64,000 nt of DNA from Bradyrhizobium japonicum USDA 6. Lineage in GTDB: Bacteria > Pseudomonadota > Alphaproteobacteria > Rhizobiales > Xanthobacteraceae. How positions within the stretch are numbered: position 1 is the first letter of the stretch; the number at the start of each line of letters is the position of its first letter. The stretch spans positions 682,001 through 746,000 of the forward strand of contig NC_017249.1 in NCBI RefSeq assembly GCF_000284375.1, in the 5' to 3' direction. This document shows, in pieces, positions 44,031-53,190 of the stretch. The translations under genes were made by a program, and so were the position numbers. The notes under the pieces were generated by a model. The model worked only from the letters and a program-made list of their open reading frames with translations, searched no databases and was not told the origin of the DNA.

Positions 44031-45302
44031 TCAGACCACCCGTCTCCCGGTCCGCTCCGCCACCGCCTTCTGCACAAAGTACATCGCCACCAGCGAGACG
44101 ATCGCCGACGCGACCACGACGTAGCCGATCCGGTCGAAATGGAGCAGCGAACCATCCGGTTGTTGCGCGATGATGGCGGCGGCGAGGACCGAACCGAGCC
44201 CCCCGGAGAGCTGCTGAAGCGACGCGCTGACCGCGCTGAAGGAGCCGCGCTGGCTGGGGTCGGGGATCGCCGACATCAGCGCCTGCGACGGAATCATGCG
44301 CGAGAAGATGCCGACGAACATCAGCACGTTGACGAGGATCGCGGTCGCAAGCGAGACGTGGCCGAGATGGGTGTAGATCAGCACCATGATCACAGACACC
44401 ACGCTGCCGAAGACGAAGGTCGGGTACTTGCCGAACGCATCGCTGGCCCTGCCGACCAGCGGCCCCGTGACGATGCTGAACAGGCCGGAGACCAGATAGA
44501 TCGTCGGCAAATGGGCGATGTCGATGCCGAGATTATGCACGGTGAAGGCGCTGGAGAACGGCATCAGCATGTACCCGCCCGTCGCCAGCAGCGTCGTGAC
44601 GGCGAAGGCCAGCGTATAGCGCGGTTGCCCGACGGTCGCGATCAGATGGCGGAACGGGTTTCTGTCCTGCTTCAGTTTCAGATGCGCGTCGACCGGCTCC
44701 ATGGCGAAGGCGATGATTGCGATCGCGACGATCGACAGACCGACGATCGCAATGAAGCAGACATGCCAGTTCCAGTGATTGGCGAGAAACAGCCCGGCGG
44801 GAATGCCGAGCACCTGGCTCGCGGCGAACGCCGTCTGGACGAAGCCCATCACGCGGCCGCGCAGGTGCAGCGCGAACAGATCGGTGATGATGGCCAGAAC
44901 GACCGAGCCGATCACGCCACCGAACAATCCGGTCACGATCCTGCCGAGCAGCAGCACGTGGTAGGTCTGCGCCGCGGCGCAGAGCAGGGTCCCGAGCGTG
45001 AAGCCGACATAGAAGAACAGCAGCAGGCGCTTGCGGTCGAAGCGATCGGCGAAGCCGGCGGCCAGGATCCCCGATAGTCCCGCACTGAACGCGTAGGCCG
45101 AGACCGCGATGCCGAATTGCCCGGCCGTGATGTCGAGCGCCGGCATCAGGATGGCGCCGAGCGGCGACATGATGATGAAATCGAGAATGATCGTGAACTG
45201 CGTGAACGCGAGCAGCGCGATGAGCAGCGCCTGGTAGCGCGAGAAGCCGCGCGGGCGTTCCGATGGATCGTCGATAGGCGCGGCGAGCGTCTGGTCGGTC
45301 AT
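44031..45302 (-). CDS. MFS transporter, AraJ/CmlA-like
   Basis: Inner-membrane 12-segment transporter of 423 residues of the major facilitator superfamily. The first-helix motif LLIALLAFTQFTIILDFIIM, the loop ADRFDRKRLLLF (G-x-x-x-D-R-x-G-R-R type motif A) and the FIGSVVLAIITDLFA region are visible, and the second half starts after QDRNPFRHLI. It belongs to the arabinose-efflux-like/multidrug group, but the substrate is unknown. ATG 45302 begins a normal cytoplasmic N-terminus. It is convergent with the microproteins and divergent from nothing: the regulator gene downstream runs the same way. Confidence 0.85.
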   Translation of the reverse strand: MTDQTLAAPIDDPSERPRGFSRYQALLIALLAFTQFTIILDFIIMSPLGAILMPALDITAGQFGIAVSAYAFSAGLSGILAAGFADRFDRKRLLLFFYVGFTLGTLLCAAAQTYHVLLLGRIVTGLFGGVIGSVVLAIITDLFALHLRGRVMGFVQTAFAASQVLGIPAGLFLANHWNWHVCFIAIVGLSIVAIAIIAFAMEPVDAHLKLKQDRNPFRHLIATVGQPRYTLAFAVTTLLATGGYMLMPFSSAFTVHNLGIDIAHLPTIYLVSGLFSIVTGPLVGRASDAFGKYPTFVFGSVVSVIMVLIYTHLGHVSLATAILVNVLMFVGIFSRMIPSQALMSAIPDPSQRGSFSAVSASLQQLSGGLGSVLAAAIIAQQPDGSLLHFDRIGYVVVASAIVSLVAMYFVQKAVAERTGRRVV

Positions 45303-45402
45303 GGGTCTCGATTGTTGGCGAGTGGGGAAGAGATTGGCAGATAGGGTGGGCCGGGGCGATTTTCATGGGCCGCAGCCCGTTGGTTCCGCCGGAACATGAA
45401 GC

Positions 45403-48400
45403 TCACGCCGGGTTGTGGGATCCATGCAACAGCGAGTCCGGCAGTCCGCTCAACTCCGCTTCGGCCTGCGCCAGCCAGAATCGCATCTCCATCTCGCGGT
45501 ACATCGTCGTCGCGGTGATGAGCTCGTCGCGACCCTGATCCGGACGTCCCGCATGCAGATACAGTTGTCCGAGGCCGTGATGGCAGCGCGCGGCGAGCGG
45601 GCGGAGATCGAGTTCATCGGCGAGTGCGAGCGCCGCCCTGTAGTGACCTTCGGCCTGGTCCGGGGAGCTGTCGCCGCTGGAAGCTTCGCCCAGGAGGCGC
45701 AGGGCGGCCGCCTCGCCGCTGCGCTGGCCGTTTTCACGGGCCAGCGTCAGCGCCCGCCCGGCAGCCCTGAGAGCATCCGCCTGCCGGCCCGCGAGCAGGT
45801 ACGCTTCCGCCAGAGGCGACAGGAACAGCGCCTGGGCAAATCGATGCCCCATCTTCTCGAAGGCCCCAAGCGCCAGCTCCATCAGCGGCAGGCCTTCAGC
45901 CGTTCGCCCCAGCAGGGAATAAGCGTGGCCGAGGCTGCCGGAATTGCCTGCGACGAGGAATGGCAGGTTCCACTCGCGCGCCACCGCCAGTCCGCGCTCC
46001 AGCACCACGACTGCGCGGCTCAGCTCGCCCCTGGACGCGAGCAGATCGGCAAAACACCAGCTGACGATGCCGAGGCTGTAGGGGTGATCGACCGCCTCGG
46101 CGAGGCGGATGCCTTCCTCGCCGTGAGCGATTCCGCGCGCGAACTTGCCATGGTCGGCGTAGATGCGGGCGAGAAAACCGTGGGCGGTGACCGCCGGAAA
46201 TCCGGCGAGGGAAAATTGCTGGAGGCTGGCCTCGCCGTCGAGCAGCTTCAGCACGTTGAGGTAATGAGATTCCGACTCGCCGTAGTGCAGCGTCGAGAAG
46301 CAGGCGAGTCCGAGAAACAGCGATGCCGAGACCCGGAGCGAAAGTTCGCCCAGCTCTTCTGCGAGAAGATGGGCGTCCCGTCCGAACTTGACAGCGTCCT
46401 GCGGATGGCCGCTCAGGCTGAGCGTCTGGCACATGTGAACGGACGCGAGGCAAAGCCGACCTGGATCGTCGAGACGTCTCGCCAGTGCTTCGGCCTCGCG
46501 AAGATAGCCGACGATGCGCGCGAACTGGCCGAGCGGAAACAGCGAGGTCTTCAGGTCGAACCTGAGATCGATGGCCTGCTCCATCGTGTCCCGGGCCTGC
46601 GGCAGCGTCTCGAGGCCGCGCAGCGCCCGCTCGAAGAAACTGGCCGCTTCGCGATTGGCCCATCGCGCATGCGCGAGCCGCCCCGCGTTGATCCAGTGGT
46701 CGGTCGCCTCGCGGGCACGCCCGGCCTCGGTGAAATGATGGGCCACGATCTCGGGTTGGCTTTCGGCCAGCGCCGGGAAGTTCTCGATGAGGATTTTGGC
46801 GATATCGGCATGCAATTGCTGCCTGCGGCTTCTCAACATCGTGACATAGGCAGCATCCTGCACCAGCGCGTGCTTGAACGTGTAGCTCGCCTGCGGTGGC
46901 GAGCCACGGCGGCTGACGAGGCCGGAGGCCGTCAGCCGTTCAAGGGCGGCGTCCAGATCCGCAGGGAGCAGCGCCGAGATTGCGGCGATCAACTCGTACG
47001 AGAACTCCCGCCCGATCGCCGCGCCGATCGAGGCGACGTCCTTCACCGCGCCCAGCAGATCGAGGCGAGCGGCCAGCGAGGCCTGCAACGTCGCGGGAAT
47101 GGCGAGTGACGGCTGCGGTCCATCCGGCCCATCGGGACCTGACGCCTCGCGCGATAGCTCCTGCTCGAACAGCGTGCGGGTCAGCTCCTCGATGAACAGC
47201 GGGATACCATCGGTGCGCGCCAGGATCTGCTCGACGACGGCCTCGGGGAGAGGCTTGTCCCCCGCGACGTCGTCGATGATGCCAATGCTGTCGCTGCGGC
47301 CGAGACGGCTGAGCGGCAGCAACGTCACATGCGGCTGGCCGATCCAGGAAGGCTGAAAGTTGGACTGGAATTCCGTCCTGACGGTGACGAGCAGCAGCAG
47401 CGGCAGATTTGCGGCGCGAGCCGCGATCGCGTCGAGCAGATCAAGCGATGTCGGGTCGATCCAGTGGGCGTCCTCGATCACGATCAGCCCGGGCGCCTGC
47501 GCGGTCCCGGCTGAAAGCTGACTGAGCAGTGCGTTGAGAGTCGTCTCCCGCTTCTCCTGCGGGCTGATTGCCAGGACCGGAACCCGTCCGTCCGAGGGCA
47601 CGCCGAGAAGCTCGGCGATCAGCGCGACATCGCGGGGCAGATTCTTCGTTGCGGCTGCGAGCAGGGATTCCAGCCTGTCGATGCGTGCGCCGGCGCTGCT
47701 CCCGGGCTCGAAATTGGCGGTACGTTCGAGCTGGGTGATGAACGGGTAGAGCGCGCTGTGTGTATGATGCGGCGAGCAATGATAGCGCAAGCGGCTGTGT
47801 TGCTCGTCCTCGAGCCTCGCCAGCACGCTCTCGACGATACGCGACTTGCCGATTCCGGGCTCGCCCGAGATCAGCACCACGCGGCCCGCGCCGGATTTCA
47901 CCTGATTCCAGCGGCGCAGCAGCAGCTCGATCTCCTCCTGGCGGCCGACAAGCGCGGACAATGCATCGGCGCGCCGCGCATCGAAACGGCTGACGCCCTT
48001 GGCCTCGCCAAGCACCTGCCACGCGGACACAGGTTCTCGTAGTCCCTTGACCGCGATATCCGGAAGCGCGTGCGTGTCGAACAATTGCCCGAGCAGCCGC
48101 CGCGTGCTCGCCGCGATCGCAACCTCGCCCGGTCCAGCCGCGCTCTGCAGCCGCGTCGCCAGGTCCGGCGTCTCGCCGATCGCAACGTGCTGGCGCAGAT
48201 CGCCGGGCCCGGGCTTTTCGCCGATCACGACGAGCCCCGTTGCAATCCCCACGCTCGCACGCGGTGCCGTACCGGCCGTTGCCTCCAAGGTGCGGACCGC
48301 GTCGACGATGGCGAGGCCCGCGCGTACGGCGCGTTCGGCATCGTGCTCGCGGGCCGCGGGATAACCAAAATAGATCAGGACTCCATTGCCCTGGTGCTGG

Positions 48401-49407
48401 GCGACGAAGCCCTGGAATTGCGCCGCGATCCTGGCTGCGACCTGATGGAAGGCGATGATCTGGTCGTGGATATCTTCGGGGTCGCGCTCCGCGGACAGTG
48501 TCATCGCGCCGATCAGATGGCAGGCCATGATCGTCAACTGGCGCTGCTGGCGGCCGCCCGGGCGGAGCGATCCCGAAGGCGGTGCATCGTCGTCGTGTTC
48601 CGCGACGGCTATTTCGGTCTCCCGCGGGTGAACGCCATTCAGGGGCCCGTTCGTCCGCGCGGCACCGGATGGTTTGGCGCTGCGAAGTTCCGCGACGAGC
48701 GCCTGGGTAACCGCGTCGGGCTCGGTATTCAGCTCGCGCTTGAGCAGCGCGACGAGATCCTGATAGCGTTTCAGTGCTTCGGCCTTGCGTCCGGTGGCGT
48801 TGAGCGCCTGGATGACCAGTCGATGAGCGTCTTCACGCAAGGCATTCACAGCGATGGCCCGGTTGGCATTCCTGAGCGCGGATTCCGCATGTCCGGATTG
48901 CAGCGCGTGCTGGCCGTGCCTGACCATGGAATCGACCGCGAGGCCATCCAGCCGCTCCCGCTGCTGGTCGCGCCATTCCGACCACGCGTCTTCTTCGATG
49001 TTCAAATCCGTCAGCAGCGGATTGCGGTAGAGATCGGCGGCCGCGGCCAGCGACGCGCGGCTGCCCTCGACGATCAACGTCTCGAAGCGGGCCGCATCGC
49101 AATCGATCAAGCCGGGCGCGAGCCAGACGTCATTATCGTCGCTTAGAATGGAGTCCTGCCCGAGAATCCGGCGTAGCCGCACCAGGCTCTGGCGCAGGTT
49201 CTGCCGCGCCTGGGTCTCGAAATGCGAACCCCACAGCAGGTTCGCGAGCTTTTCGCGCGGTTGGCGGCGCGGCGCGGTGCAGGCCAGATAGGCCAGCAAT
49301 CCCGCAAGCTTCCGGCCCGGCAACGAAACCACGCCGTCATGTGTCGTCAGCTCAAAGCGCCCGAACAGCGAAAGACCAAATCTCGGAAGCGGCACGTAGT
49401 CTCTCAT
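45403..49407 (-). CDS. SARP/BTAD transcriptional regulator with degenerate cyclase domain, AAA ATPase and TPRs
   Basis: Multidomain regulator of 1334 residues. Order: an OmpR-type winged helix (about 10-90) and BTAD helices (to about 240), a class III cyclase-homology domain (about 285-465), an AAA/STAND ATPase (Walker A GEPGIGKS at 515-522, Walker B LIVIEDAHW), and a long TPR-like helical array (about 870 to the end). In the cyclase domain the first metal-binding Asp is His297 (ACHLIG for CDLVGS) and the second is Asn341 (GNGVL for GDGVL), so it should not make cAMP; it may sense or bind. ATG 49407 starts the winged helix. It is divergent from the adhesin cassette and its most likely target. 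Confidence 0.85.
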   Translation of the reverse strand: MRDYVPLPRFGLSLFGRFELTTHDGVVSLPGRKLAGLLAYLACTAPRRQPREKLANLLWGSHFETQARQNLRQSLVRLRRILGQDSILSDDNDVWLAPGLIDCDAARFETLIVEGSRASLAAAADLYRNPLLTDLNIEEDAWSEWRDQQRERLDGLAVDSMVRHGQHALQSGHAESALRNANRAIAVNALREDAHRLVIQALNATGRKAEALKRYQDLVALLKRELNTEPDAVTQALVAELRSAKPSGAARTNGPLNGVHPRETEIAVAEHDDDAPPSGSLRPGGRQQRQLTIMACHLIGAMTLSAERDPEDIHDQIIAFHQVAARIAAQFQGFVAQHQGNGVLIYFGYPAAREHDAERAVRAGLAIVDAVRTLEATAGTAPRASVGIATGLVVIGEKPGPGDLRQHVAIGETPDLATRLQSAAGPGEVAIAASTRRLLGQLFDTHALPDIAVKGLREPVSAWQVLGEAKGVSRFDARRADALSALVGRQEEIELLLRRWNQVKSGAGRVVLISGEPGIGKSRIVESVLARLEDEQHSRLRYHCSPHHTHSALYPFITQLERTANFEPGSSAGARIDRLESLLAAATKNLPRDVALIAELLGVPSDGRVPVLAISPQEKRETTLNALLSQLSAGTAQAPGLIVIEDAHWIDPTSLDLLDAIAARAANLPLLLLVTVRTEFQSNFQPSWIGQPHVTLLPLSRLGRSDSIGIIDDVAGDKPLPEAVVEQILARTDGIPLFIEELTRTLFEQELSREASGPDGPDGPQPSLAIPATLQASLAARLDLLGAVKDVASIGAAIGREFSYELIAAISALLPADLDAALERLTASGLVSRRGSPPQASYTFKHALVQDAAYVTMLRSRRQQLHADIAKILIENFPALAESQPEIVAHHFTEAGRAREATDHWINAGRLAHARWANREAASFFERALRGLETLPQARDTMEQAIDLRFDLKTSLFPLGQFARIVGYLREAEALARRLDDPGRLCLASVHMCQTLSLSGHPQDAVKFGRDAHLLAEELGELSLRVSASLFLGLACFSTLHYGESESHYLNVLKLLDGEASLQQFSLAGFPAVTAHGFLARIYADHGKFARGIAHGEEGIRLAEAVDHPYSLGIVSWCFADLLASRGELSRAVVVLERGLAVAREWNLPFLVAGNSGSLGHAYSLLGRTAEGLPLMELALGAFEKMGHRFAQALFLSPLAEAYLLAGRQADALRAAGRALTLARENGQRSGEAAALRLLGEASSGDSSPDQAEGHYRAALALADELDLRPLAARCHHGLGQLYLHAGRPDQGRDELITATTMYREMEMRFWLAQAEAELSGLPDSLLHGSHNPA

Positions 49408-49605
49408 CCCAACGAAAAACCGGGCACGGCGATTGTGGCCTCGGAAGCACACCTTACACGCTTTGACGTAGTTTGAATGTGTCGCCAGCAAGAGTCACGC
49501 TGCTGTCACGCTGGACTGACGCCGACATTGACGGCGGTCCGCCTAGAACTCCCCCGCGGTGCGCACTCCCAATGGCGGATTGGGGAGATGGTTGGGGGAT
49601 TAAGC

Positions 49606-51027
49606 ATGAATATTTCAGTCGTACTCCGGACGCGCGTAGCCGCCTTCATTGCAACCGTCGTCGCTGCCGCGATCATGATCGGCGCCGGCGCGCCGCAAGC
49701 CCGCGCCCAGTTCGTGTGCGTCGATACGGCCGCCTCCGCACAAGGTGCGACGGCGACCGGGTCGGGCGGCAATTTTGCCTGCGGACCCACCGCCAATGCG
49801 ACCGGCACAGGCAGCAACAACAGCGCGCTCGGGGTCGGCGCCAACGCCAGCGGCAATGTCAGCGGCAATATCGCCGTCGGCCTCGCCAATGCCAGCGGCA
49901 ACAGCAGCGTCAATACCGCGGTCGGGGACAACGCCAATGCCAGCGGCAACAGCAGCTTCAACGTCGCGACAGGCGAAGCTCTCGCCAACGGCAACAGCAG
50001 CTCCAACACCGCGAGCGGCTTTGACGCCCTCGCCAGCGGTGACGGCAGCAAGAACGTTGCGACCGGGTCCAGCGCCCATGCCATTGGCGACGGCAGCGCC
50101 AATGTTGCGACGGGGTCGAGCGCCAATGCCACCGGCAACACCAGCAACAACATTGCGTCCGGGACCAACGCCAACGCCAGCGGCAATGTCAGCTCCAACG
50201 TTGCGACCGGCTTGAACGCCAACGCAAGCGGCGCCGGAAGCCGGAACGTTGCGACTGGCGACGGCGCCAATGCCAGTGGCGCCAGCAGCTTCAACGCGGC
50301 GAACGGTTATCTTTCCAACGCGAGTGGCGCCAATTCCGGAAACACCGCGAGCGGGGCTGGCGCCCTGGCAAACGGCATCGGCAGTGCGAACGTTGCGATG
50401 GGCTTGAACGCAAACGCGAGCGGAAACGGCACCGCAAATACCGCGGTGGGCAACGGTAGCACCGCCACCGGTGCGAATTCGTCGGCTCTGGGCAATCAGG
50501 CGTCGGCGACCTTCGCGAACTCAACTGCGATCGGAAATGGCGCCACCGCGACGCGCGCGAACCAGCAGGTCTTCGGCACCGCGACCAATACCTATACGAT
50601 GGCCGGCATCGCCTCGGCCGCGAGCACGGCGGCGCAGTCCGGACCGACCCAACTCGTCACCACTGACGCCTCCGGCAATCTCGCCTCGACGTCGCTGGCT
50701 GCGCTGGGGCTTGCCAGCTCCGGGGACATCGCCGGCATCAACAATCAGCTCGCAGGCATCAATGCGCATCTCACCGAGCTCGACGGCAGGACCAGCAAGG
50801 CGATCAACGGCGTCGCGATGGCCTTCGCGATGTCCGGCTCGCCGTGGCTGATGCCGTCCGAGAAGATCGCGGTGACCGCGAACTGGGGCACGTTCCAGAA
50901 CACCAACGCGCTGTCCATGAGCGCAGCGCTGCGCGTCAGCGAGCACGTGCAGGCCAGCGGCGGCCTGACCTACGGCACCAATGGCGGCGGATTGGGCGGA
51001 CGCGTCGGAATGCGCGTCGGCTGGTGA
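49606..51027 (+). CDS. Trimeric autotransporter adhesin, YadA-like
   Basis: Surface protein of 473 residues. A signal peptide (about 1-34, cleavage after ARA) leads to an Asn/Gly/Ala-rich passenger with about thirteen 16-residue head repeats of type NASGxxSxNxAxGxxA (about 64-300), then two 14-residue units and a short region with VTTDASGN. The last 95 residues (ISKAINGVAMAFAMSG-type start, ending GGRVGMRVGW) fit the YadA anchor: four strands per subunit making a trimeric 12-strand barrel in the outer membrane. GGGGG lies 7 bases before ATG 49606. Hardly any coiled-coil stalk is present. Head of the cassette 49.6-53.9 kb and divergent from the SARP regulator. Confidence 0.85.
   Translation: MNISVVLRTRVAAFIATVVAAAIMIGAGAPQARAQFVCVDTAASAQGATATGSGGNFACGPTANATGTGSNNSALGVGANASGNVSGNIAVGLANASGNSSVNTAVGDNANASGNSSFNVATGEALANGNSSSNTASGFDALASGDGSKNVATGSSAHAIGDGSANVATGSSANATGNTSNNIASGTNANASGNVSSNVATGLNANASGAGSRNVATGDGANASGASSFNAANGYLSNASGANSGNTASGAGALANGIGSANVAMGLNANASGNGTANTAVGNGSTATGANSSALGNQASATFANSTAIGNGATATRANQQVFGTATNTYTMAGIASAASTAAQSGPTQLVTTDASGNLASTSLAALGLASSGDIAGINNQLAGINAHLTELDGRTSKAINGVAMAFAMSGSPWLMPSEKIAVTANWGTFQNTNALSMSAALRVSEHVQASGGLTYGTNGGGLGGRVGMRVGW
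49795..50540 (+). repeat. 48-bp imperfect tandem repeats within the adhesin gene
   Basis: About thirteen imperfect direct copies of a 48-base unit that encode the 16-residue head motif. The core AACGCCAGCGGCAA recurs with small changes. Because the units differ, the array is likely stable, but recombination between copies could vary head length. Confidence 0.8.
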
Positions 51028-51033
51028 CGGCCG

Positions 51034-51591
51034 ATGTCAGGGATCGCGCGTGCTCTTATTGTCTTGCTGCTGCTGTCTTGCGGGAACGACAGGGCGACAG
51101 CTCAACAGAAGGCGCCTGCCTCTGCGCCCGCGCCGGCGGCCGTCTCCGTGCAGCCGTCGCTGCCGGTCTCGTTGGAGCAGGCGCTCTATCTGATCCGCTC
51201 GACGCTGCTCTCGCTCAACGATGCCAACCGCACCGGCAATTACACGGTACTGCGCGATCTCGCTGCGCCGGATTTCCAGGCGCGCAACACGGCCGCGGAT
51301 CTCGGGCTGAACTTTCTCGACCTGCGGCGCCGCAATTTCGATCTCTACGGTGCGGGGTTGCTGGCGCCGCAATTCATCGACACGCCCGCACTCGATCAAC
51401 GGGGATTGCTGCGCCTTGCAGGTTACATTCCGACCCAGCCGCAGCAGATCAAGTTCGATCTCACCTTCCAGGTTGTAGCCGGGCAATGGCGCCTGTTCGC
51501 AGTAGCCATCGCCACGCCCGAGGCTGCATCCGTGCAGGCACAGGCGACGCCGGTGAAGCCGGCCGCGACCGCGCAGAAGAGGCCGCAATGA
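51034..51591 (+). CDS. Secreted protein of unknown function in adhesin cassette
   Basis: Exported protein of 185 residues. It opens with a hydrophobic segment (IVLLLLSCGNDR) that could be a lipoprotein signal (LLSCGN, a weak lipobox) followed by an Ala/Pro-rich linker. The body has LYLIRSTLLSLNDANRTGNY and AGYIPTQPQQIKFDLTFQVV, ending in a strand-rich WRLFAVAI segment, and then a low-complexity tail. A small alpha/beta (cystatin- or NTF2-like) fold is possible. It starts 6 bases after the adhesin stop, so the two are one transcript. I do not recognise the family. Confidence 0.75.
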   Translation: MSGIARALIVLLLLSCGNDRATAQQKAPASAPAPAAVSVQPSLPVSLEQALYLIRSTLLSLNDANRTGNYTVLRDLAAPDFQARNTAADLGLNFLDLRRRNFDLYGAGLLAPQFIDTPALDQRGLLRLAGYIPTQPQQIKFDLTFQVVAGQWRLFAVAIATPEAASVQAQATPVKPAATAQKRPQ

Positions 51592-51682
51592 GTCGCCTCG
51601 CCGACAGATTCACAGCCGCGACCGTCATCGGCTGGAATTCTGCATCGTTATCTGACGGATTTGGAAAAGGAACCAGAGGATC

Positions 51683-51865
51683 ATGATGTATCGAATGATG
51701 ATCGCCGCGGCGTTGTTAGCAGCGGTCAGTGCCGCCCCGGTCATGGCTTACAGGAATTCTCCGTCGCTGGGCGACGCGGCGGTACGGAAGAACATCCCGC
51801 CGCCGCCGAAGCCCACTCCGGCGCCCCCGAAGCCGCCGGCATCCACGTCCGGAAAGAAGCCGTGA
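51683..51865 (+). CDS. 60-residue secreted proline-rich microprotein
   Basis: Signal-like start (MIAAALLAAVSAAPVMA) and a mature tail of about 38 residues, mostly Pro, Lys and Ala (PPPPKPTPAPPKPPA). The tail would be an extended, rigid polypeptide. GAACCAGAGGATC supplies a ribosome-binding site before ATG 51683. It lies in the cassette between the secreted protein and the beta-barrel gene, on the same strand. Function unknown. Confidence 0.6.
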   Translation: MMYRMMIAAALLAAVSAAPVMAYRNSPSLGDAAVRKNIPPPPKPTPAPPKPPASTSGKKP

Positions 51866-51960
51866 CAACGGCCTGATTGCGGGCCCGGTTGCGAGGTCGC
51901 CATGAATCCGCGATCTCGCTGCCGTCAGTCTTCTCCAACTGCGTGTCATATCAGTCCATC

Positions 51961-53190
51961 ATGCGCGGGCGCCTCTGCCATCATGCTCGAGACGGATGGA
52001 AGCGCGCGCGCGCGGCCATGGCCTGCTTTGTGGTTTCCTCGGTCGCGCATGCCGCCGAGCCGAACTGGTCGCTGAGCGTCGATCAGGATCTGCGCTATTC
52101 CAGCTGGAGCGGTACGCGAGGTTTCCCTGCCAGCGGCTCGACGGCGGCGGGCGCCGGTACACAGGTCTATGCACCCTTGACGATTCAGGCGAGCGGGCAA
52201 CCGCTCGAAAACGTGAAAGTCGATCTGCTGGGCCGGGGCGGCTATGTCTGGTCGCGGCAGTCGACGCCCGGGCTGACCGGCAGCGTCACGACCACGACCG
52301 ATACGGTCGTATCGGGGACAGCAACCTATCTCGGCATTCCCGGAATTCAGCCGTTTGTCTCCATGAGCGTCAACCTTCCCTCGGGGACGACGGCTCTCTA
52401 TGGCAGCGCGGCGAATGCGCGGATGGATCAGGACATCGTCGACCTCGCAACCTTTGGCGAGGGTTTGAACATCGGGCCGACTGTCGGCGTTAACCTGCCC
52501 ATCGGGGAGCAACTCATCGTGACGCTCAGCTCCGGCTATACATGGCGCGGCGCATATCGCATGGAAGCGCTGCTTGATCCCGCAAGCACAGAGCCGCAGG
52601 CAACCACATTGGTGGGGCCGGGACGGGTGGCGGCGCAGACTGCGTCTCTCGGTTACCAGCTGGCAAATCTGACGTTGCTGGTTTCGGCGTCCTACGCCCG
52701 GGAGACCGCGACCTACCTGGATCACATCTCGTCCTATGCGCTCGGCGACCGCTACACGCTGTCCGGAACGGCCGGATACGCATGGACCCAATCGTCGAGC
52801 ACGACTTTCACGGCGTCGTGGACCAACGCCGAGAAGAACAGGGTCCTCGATCCGGACCTGATGAAGATCATTCCCGAGTCGTTTCTTTCCAACAGCGCCG
52901 TGTATCGATACCGTCTCGAGCACAGTTTCGCGGTCGGCGGGTGGACGATTGCGCCGATGGTCAACTTCATGCGGCGCGACCAGAATTCCTACAGTCCGGT
53001 CACGCAGCAGTTCATTCCGGCAAAGGCCCGCATGGGGACCGGAGGTTCGGTGCAATACGCGATCCGAGAAGGGATGTCCCTGAAGGCGAGTGCGGAGCGC
53101 TTCTGGATCAATGAGAACTTGACCGCGCTGACGCCCGACCTGAGCGTTCGCGGATGGATCGCAACGTTTGGCGGGAGTGTGAGATTTTGA
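51961..53190 (+). CDS. Outer-membrane beta-barrel protein of unknown function
   Basis: Protein of 409 residues. A basic start and a short hydrophobic segment (AMACFVVSSVAHA) look like a signal peptide. The rest alternates polar and hydrophobic residues in strands of about ten residues with Gly/Ser/Asn turns (for example VKVDLLGRGGYVWSRQ, LIVTLSSGYTWRGAYRM, VAGWTIAPMVNFMRRD), ending in a C-terminal aromatic residue (GGSVRF), as in many outer-membrane barrels. It overlaps the S74 gene by 4 bases (TTGA). An autotransporter- or Ail-like barrel is possible. Start uncertain; ATG 51961 is used. Confidence 0.75.
   Translation: MRGRLCHHARDGWKRARAAMACFVVSSVAHAAEPNWSLSVDQDLRYSSWSGTRGFPASGSTAAGAGTQVYAPLTIQASGQPLENVKVDLLGRGGYVWSRQSTPGLTGSVTTTTDTVVSGTATYLGIPGIQPFVSMSVNLPSGTTALYGSAANARMDQDIVDLATFGEGLNIGPTVGVNLPIGEQLIVTLSSGYTWRGAYRMEALLDPASTEPQATTLVGPGRVAAQTASLGYQLANLTLLVSASYARETATYLDHISSYALGDRYTLSGTAGYAWTQSSSTTFTASWTNAEKNRVLDPDLMKIIPESFLSNSAVYRYRLEHSFAVGGWTIAPMVNFMRRDQNSYSPVTQQFIPAKARMGTGGSVQYAIREGMSLKASAERFWINENLTALTPDLSVRGWIATFGGSVRF

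Noticed and set aside
49795..50540. CRISPR array or non-coding tandem repeat
   Set aside because: The repeats are in frame within one protein, differ in sequence, and encode the 16-residue head units of the adhesin.
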